A DNA stretch of 10,245 nt, from contig JAAZJT010000178.1 of NCBI GenBank assembly GCA_012800215.1, positions 1-10,245 on the forward strand, given 5' to 3'. Under the pieces are notes generated by a model. That model did no database searches, was not told where the DNA came from, and saw only the letters and a program-made list of their open reading frames with translations. This stretch comes from Bacillota bacterium. Its GTDB lineage: Bacteria; Bacillota; Dethiobacteria; Dethiobacterales; Dethiobacteraceae. Made by a program: the position numbers and the translations under genes. Shown here in pieces: positions 7,616-10,245 of this stretch (position 1 is the first letter of the stretch; each line of letters starts with the position of its first letter).

Positions 7616-7627
7616 CAGAAGTTTATG

Positions 7628-7671
7628 ATACATTTAAAGGAGCCTTTAGCTGAAGGCTCCTTTAAATGTAT
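7628..7671. terminator. 19-bp perfect hairpin closing the coat-like operon
   Basis: The arms 7628-7646 and 7653-7671 are perfectly complementary over 19 bp around a 6-base loop (TAGCTG). The stem core is AAGGAGCC/GGCTCCTT with AT-rich ends. It begins 13 bases after the CotF-like stop. No clean T-run follows (AGATGATTTTG), so it may be a terminator of unusual form, an RNA 3'-end stabiliser, or something else. Confidence 0.6.
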
Positions 7672-7706
7672 AGATGATTTTGTACTTTTCCTCTTTACCT
7701 TGTCTA

Positions 7707-7715
7707 TGTTATAAT
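7707..7715 (+). promoter_or_regulatory. Extended -10 promoter for yqeG
   Basis: TG-T-TATAAT (7707-7715) is a perfect extended -10 element. No good -35 hexamer lies 17 bases upstream (TTTCCT), which fits the extended -10 class. The yqeG start is about 31 bases downstream of the hexamer. Confidence 0.6.
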
Positions 7716-7746
7716 CAGGAGTATCTATATTTTTCTGAGGTGAGTA

Positions 7747-8232
7747 ATGAAATTACTGCAGCCAAATGAGATGGTTGACTCCATCTACGATATTAACCTA
7801 AGTCACTTAAAATTAATGGGCATCAAAGGTATAATTACCGATTTGGATAACACCCTGTTAGCTTGGCATTCATCTGAAATCACACCCACTGTGGAACAAT
7901 GGATTAGTGATGTGCGAAACGAAGGTTTAAAAATTGCCATTGTTTCTAATAATTCTACGGCGCGTGTAGAGGAACTTTCGGCACAACTAGGTGGTGTTAT
8001 TTGTATTGCCAAAGCAATCAAGCCTCGGCGTGGTGCTTTTCGCAGCATTGCCGGTCAATTTAATCTGGCACCGCATGAAATTGCGGTAGTTGGTGACCAA
8101 CTGTTTACAGATGTATTAGGCGGTAACCGTAGTGGCATGTATACTATATTAGTTAACCCCATAAGTAAACAAGAATTTATCGGTACCAAAATAATGCGTT
8201 TGGCAGAAAAAATTTTTCTTCGCCGTTCATAA
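7747..8232 (+). CDS. yqeG: YqeG-family HAD phosphatase
   Basis: The protein is 161 aa, with GAGGTGA just before the ATG. It has the four HAD subfamily IIIA motifs: motif I DLDNT (D32 nucleophile, D34), motif II SNN (S67), motif III Lys92 (KAIKPRRGAF) and motif IV GDQLFTD (D117, D122). The N-terminal LLQPNEMVDSIYDIN and the C-terminal end with IMRLAEKIFLRRS, as well as the length, fit the YqeG family (a phosphoserine/phosphatidylglycerophosphate-phosphatase-like group). The exact substrate is not settled for this family in bacteria. The protein is cytoplasmic or membrane-peripheral. It lies upstream of aroE as in Bacillus, but the GTPase gene yqeH that separates them there is not between them here. 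It has its own extended -10 promoter. Confidence 0.93.
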   Translation: MKLLQPNEMVDSIYDINLSHLKLMGIKGIITDLDNTLLAWHSSEITPTVEQWISDVRNEGLKIAIVSNNSTARVEELSAQLGGVICIAKAIKPRRGAFRSIAGQFNLAPHEIAVVGDQLFTDVLGGNRSGMYTILVNPISKQEFIGTKIMRLAEKIFLRRS

Positions 8233-8245
8233 ATATGTATAAACA

Positions 8246-8279
8246 ACCACCTCTGGGTAAAAATACCCTTTGAGGTGGT
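8246..8279 (+). promoter_or_regulatory. Hairpin that sequesters the ribosome binding site of the 46-codon ORF
   Basis: ACCACCTC (8246-8253) is perfectly complementary to GAGGTGGT (8272-8279), which contains the Shine-Dalgarno sequence of the next ORF. A second stem, GGGTA (8255-8259) with TACCC (8264-8268), closes on an AAAA loop. No T-run follows, so a terminator is unlikely; the geometry fits translational control of the downstream ORF. Confidence 0.5.
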
Positions 8280-8284
8280 ATGTA

Positions 8285-8425
8285 ATGGATGGATACTTAC
8301 AAAAGCTAAAAGAAGCTTATCAGGAAGCAAAAAAGCACCAAACAGCCAACTCCTCTTTACAAGACATAACTATTAATACTAAAACCAAGGAAATAACTTT
8401 TCATTGGCAGAAGGATAAAGAATAA
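8285..8425 (+). CDS. Small hypothetical protein of 46 aa
   Basis: An ATG at 8285 lies 6 bases after GAGGTGG (8272-8278) and opens a 46-codon frame ending in TAA. The product is highly charged and soluble: an amphipathic helix (residues 3-20, YLQKLKEAYQEAKKH) followed by a likely beta pair (DITINTKTKEITFHWQ). The strong ribosome binding site, the dedicated terminator overlapping its stop codon and its position between yqeG and aroE all speak for a real gene. I do not recognise a family and give no function. The hairpin immediately upstream pairs the ribosome binding site, so translation may be conditional. It is probably transcribed from the yqeG promoter. Confidence 0.65.
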   Translation: MDGYLQKLKEAYQEAKKHQTANSSLQDITINTKTKEITFHWQKDKE

Positions 8426-8445
8426 GCCATGTGCTTATTCTTTTT
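8420..8445 (+). terminator. Intrinsic terminator after the 46-codon ORF
   Basis: GAATAAGC (8420-8427), loop CATGT, GCTTATTC (8433-8440) make an 8-bp perfect stem followed by TTTTT (8441-8445). The 5' arm contains the TAA stop of the small ORF. The AT-rich stem makes it moderate in strength. It separates the yqeG unit from aroE. Confidence 0.75.
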
Positions 8446-8463
8446 GTTAAAATTTGTATTTAG

Positions 8464-8499
8464 AAAGGATTAATTTATGTAATGTCGAATTAATCTTTT
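8464..8499 (+). promoter_or_regulatory. Inverted repeat in the aroE leader, next to its ribosome binding site
   Basis: AAAGGATTAATT (8464-8475) pairs with AATTAATCTTTT (8488-8499) over 12 bp with one G-T wobble and a 12-base loop. The 3' arm ends directly before the aroE Shine-Dalgarno GAGGTG (8500-8505). It could be an operator or a leader hairpin. A weak promoter pair (TTGTAT 8455-8460, TGTAAT 8478-8483, 17-base spacing) overlaps it. Function unproven. Confidence 0.35.
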
Positions 8500-8511
8500 G
8501 AGGTGAATGTT

Positions 8512-9336
8512 GTGGAAATTGATGGGAAAACGCAAATAATCGGTCTATTTGGTGACCCTGTTCTTTATTCCCTCTCACCGGCTATGCATAATGCAGCCTG
8601 CTCCTATTTGCGGCTGCCTTATGTTTATCTACCTTTTCGCGTGGAAAAAAAGGATTTGGCAAATGCTGTAACAGCAATCCGTGCACTAAAGATAAAAGGA
8701 GTAAATATTACTGTTCCCCATAAAGAATCAGTAATTCCGTTTCTCGATCAATTGGATGAATCGGCGCGCCGATGTGGTGCCGTTAACACTATAGTCAATA
8801 ATGACGGAGTGCTTACCGGCTACAATACTGATGGTGCCGGTTTTATAGATTCTCTGCAGGAAGCCGACTTTAATCCTGCAGGTAAAAAAGCAGTTATTTT
8901 AGGTGCAGGCGGTGCTGCTCGTGCTGTAGGCTCTGCTTTAACAGATCATGGTATTAGGGAGATTTTAATTATTAATCGTACTGTTACTAAAGCGGAACGC
9001 TTAGTTCAATTGTTGGGTAATCATGTGTACTGTCAGCAGCTAATTCCTTACAGCACTTTAGAACTTACAGACGTAGATTTGATCATCAATACTTTATCCA
9101 TCCCCTTTAAGGAGCAGGGAAAGTGGCTGCTAAACTTTACTTCTTTCCAAAGGGCGCTTTTTTACGACCTCCGTTATGGTCAAATGCCATCAGACTTTTT
9201 GACCTTTGCTCAAACCATTAATGCACCTGCCATGGACGGGCTGGGCATGTTGCTGCATCAAGGTGCCAGGGCGTTTACTCTTTTTACAGGTAAAGAGGCT
9301 CCACTGGCGGCCATGCGCAGTGCCTTAGTATTGTAA
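8512..9336 (+). CDS. aroE: Shikimate dehydrogenase (NADP+)
   Basis: I start at GTG 8512 (274 aa), 6 bases after GAGGTG; the GTG at 8503 lies inside that site. AroE reduces 3-dehydroshikimate to shikimate in the chorismate pathway, in the cytoplasm. Visible landmarks: shikimate-binding S20 and S22 (YSLSPAMHNA), catalytic Lys71 (NITVPHKE), N92 (AVNTIVNN), catalytic Asp107 (GYNTDGAGF), the glycine-rich NADP loop GAGGAA (131-136), the adenosine-phosphate-binding NRT (155-157), and the C-terminal MDGLGMLLHQGARAF with Gln250. One oddity: the usual N-A/T-(T/S)-P-x-G-M segment after strand DLIIN is replaced by NTLSIPFKEQGKW, so the nicotinamide-side loop is unusual. The core catalytic pair is intact, so it is probably active. 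Length is normal. Confidence 0.95.
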   Translation: MEIDGKTQIIGLFGDPVLYSLSPAMHNAACSYLRLPYVYLPFRVEKKDLANAVTAIRALKIKGVNITVPHKESVIPFLDQLDESARRCGAVNTIVNNDGVLTGYNTDGAGFIDSLQEADFNPAGKKAVILGAGGAARAVGSALTDHGIREILIINRTVTKAERLVQLLGNHVYCQQLIPYSTLELTDVDLIINTLSIPFKEQGKWLLNFTSFQRALFYDLRYGQMPSDFLTFAQTINAPAMDGLGMLLHQGARAFTLFTGKEAPLAAMRSALVL

Positions 9337-9346
9337 CATTATTTAG

Positions 9347-9787
9347 GTTAACTGCAAACGAGTTCTTGTGGATCCTGATGGGGAAGACATCAGCCATTTA
9401 GGGCCCCATAATCAGGAAAAGTTTTTAGTGAGTATTAATGGCGGTGAGCCGATGGAGCTAAGTGTGGCAGAGCCCATTGTTTTGTCTGGCTTGACTAGAG
9501 GTGATATTTATACCATTGCAGAATTAGAACCGTCAAATTATGACTATGCCCGTGTGACTGATGAAGTTACAGTTACTATTGGCGGCGGCACAGAATATGT
9601 CACGATTGTTAATGAACTTTTGAAAGAGATTATTGTGGAACCGGAAGATCCTGCTGTTCCAGGTGAGGAAGAGAACGGCAAGGGGCCGGAATTACCTAAA
9701 ACCGGTGCTTTGGAAACATACCTTTTACCGATGGGATTGCTGCTGTTGTTTATCGGTTTAAAATTACGGCGTGAGGAAATTACATAA
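9347..9787 (+). pseudogene. 5'-truncated LPXTG wall-anchored surface protein (C-terminal remnant)
   Basis: The frame opens after a TAG at 9344-9346, 7 bases past the aroE stop, and runs to the TAA at 9785-9787. The only candidate start is GTG 9368, with no ribosome binding site (139 aa from there). Residues encoded before that GTG (CKRVLV, running into DPDGED) read as part of the same beta-domain, so the gene seems to have lost its front. What remains: one SpaA/Cna-B-like prealbumin-type domain (F-x-VSINGG ... LSGLTRGDIYTIAE ... VTIVNE), an acidic proline-rich spacer, the sortase motif LPKTG (9692-9706), a hydrophobic helix (about residues 118-131) and a basic tail KLRRE. No signal peptide or upstream adhesin domain is present and no sortase gene is nearby. 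A domain remnant left by deletion is the simplest reading; an unusual short gene is the alternative. Confidence 0.65.
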
Positions 9788-10008
9788 AAAGATAGTAACC
9801 GGTAAGCATTACCTGCGGACATGTAATGTTATAACAGTTGAAGAAATAATTAGACAGAAAATAAATATTTTTCTGCCATAGTAAAAATTTAGGCAGGAAA
9901 AAAGTAGAAATTAGAGAATCAAAATAAGAAAGATGTTACTGTTAGAACTTATTAATTGTTTGTGTAGCATTTCAGAAGGCAGGGGCAATTGTTCTAAAGG
10001 GTGTGTTT
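9788..10008. other. AT-rich intergenic spacer with inverted repeats
   Basis: This 221-base stretch holds no supported gene. It contains CAGAAAA (9855-9861) against TTTTCTG (9869-9875), and the same right arm again as TTTTTCTGCC (9868-9877) against GGCAG-G-AAAAA (9892-9902, one bulged base). The two pairings exclude each other. A weaker repeat pairs AGCATTAC (9805-9812) with GTAATGTT (9823-9830). No clear terminator T-run or sigma-A promoter pair was found. Confidence 0.4.
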
Positions 10009-10245
10009 ATGTCTATGCGCAATAAAATGCGATTAGGCTTGGGGGGTATTTTTTTACTGTCTTCAGCCTTATTTTGGTTTGTCACACAAAGTCTTTTTTT
10101 AATAACTGTTTTACTGCATTTACTATTATATTTTGTGCTGCTTGCTTACTTGGAGAGGAAGCTTTTTTGTCGTTTTGAAGAAATTAAAGATAAAATTAAA
10201 AATATACAGGGTAATTTTTCTTTGTCACGAGAGAATTTAGGGGAA
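10009..10245 (+). CDS. Membrane protein of unknown function, N-terminal part (runs off window)
   Basis: The ATG at 10009 has AAAGGG (9996-10001) 7 bases upstream and the frame is open for 79 codons to the window edge. A short basic N terminus (MSMRNKMR) is followed by two closely spaced hydrophobic helices (about 9-26 and 28-48), then a charged segment ERKLFCRFEEIKDKIKNIQG that looks like an amphipathic or coiled-coil linker leading into a cytoplasmic domain. This layout is seen in membrane-anchored signalling proteins among others, but no diagnostic motif falls inside the window, so I assign no function. Alternative in-frame starts are the ATGs at 10015 and 10027. It is not obviously linked to the LPXTG remnant upstream. 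Confidence 0.7.
   Translation, partial: MSMRNKMRLGLGGIFLLSSALFWFVTQSLFLITVLLHLLLYFVLLAYLERKLFCRFEEIKDKIKNIQGNFSLSRENLGE

Noticed and set aside
9544..9822. Minus-strand open frame opposite the LPXTG remnant
   Set aside because: Low-complexity Ser/Pro-rich translation mirrors the plus-strand sequence; no ribosome binding site or motif.

Overview
The window looks like the chromosome of an endospore-forming, low-to-moderate GC Firmicute (Clostridia-type, possibly the Peptococcaceae/Syntrophomonadales area; this placement is an inference). Reasons: strong GGAGG-type ribosome binding sites, TTG and GTG starts, two small CotF-like spore-coat genes, a yqeG-aroE neighbourhood resembling the Bacillus yqeG-yqeH-aroE order, and an LPXTG surface-protein tail. 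No tRNA, rRNA, CRISPR array, insertion sequence or phage gene was seen.

Region 1 (1-3494, + strand): the 3' end of an iron-containing alcohol dehydrogenase, then a soluble GAF-PAS histidine kinase and an NtrC-type sigma-54 activator. Spacing is tight, so the three probably form one operon. The regulator ends in a hairpin terminator whose stem lies inside the 3' end of a convergent methyltransferase gene (minus strand, 3465-4349).

Region 2 (4350-6944): a divergent intergenic stretch with a perfect 7-bp dyad leads into a translationally coupled ABC exporter: a 241-aa ATPase and a 556-aa permease that seems internally duplicated. A good terminator follows.

Region 3 (6945-7671): two adjoining small genes, 67 and 122 aa, the second CotF-like. 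They end at a 19-bp perfect hairpin.

Region 4 (7672-9336): an extended -10 promoter, the HAD phosphatase yqeG, a 46-codon ORF whose Shine-Dalgarno sequence is exactly paired by an upstream hairpin, a terminator, a dyad in the aroE leader, and aroE (shikimate dehydrogenase).

Region 5 (9337-10245): a 5'-truncated LPXTG wall-anchor gene remnant directly behind aroE, a 221-bp AT-rich spacer with competing inverted repeats, and the start of a membrane protein gene that runs off the window.

Most of this is ordinary core or near-core genome. I do not see a clearly new multi-gene system. The best leads are the SD-sequestering hairpin with its tiny ORF, the decapitated LPXTG gene, the small CotF-like pair, and the cysteine cluster in the kinase PAS domain.
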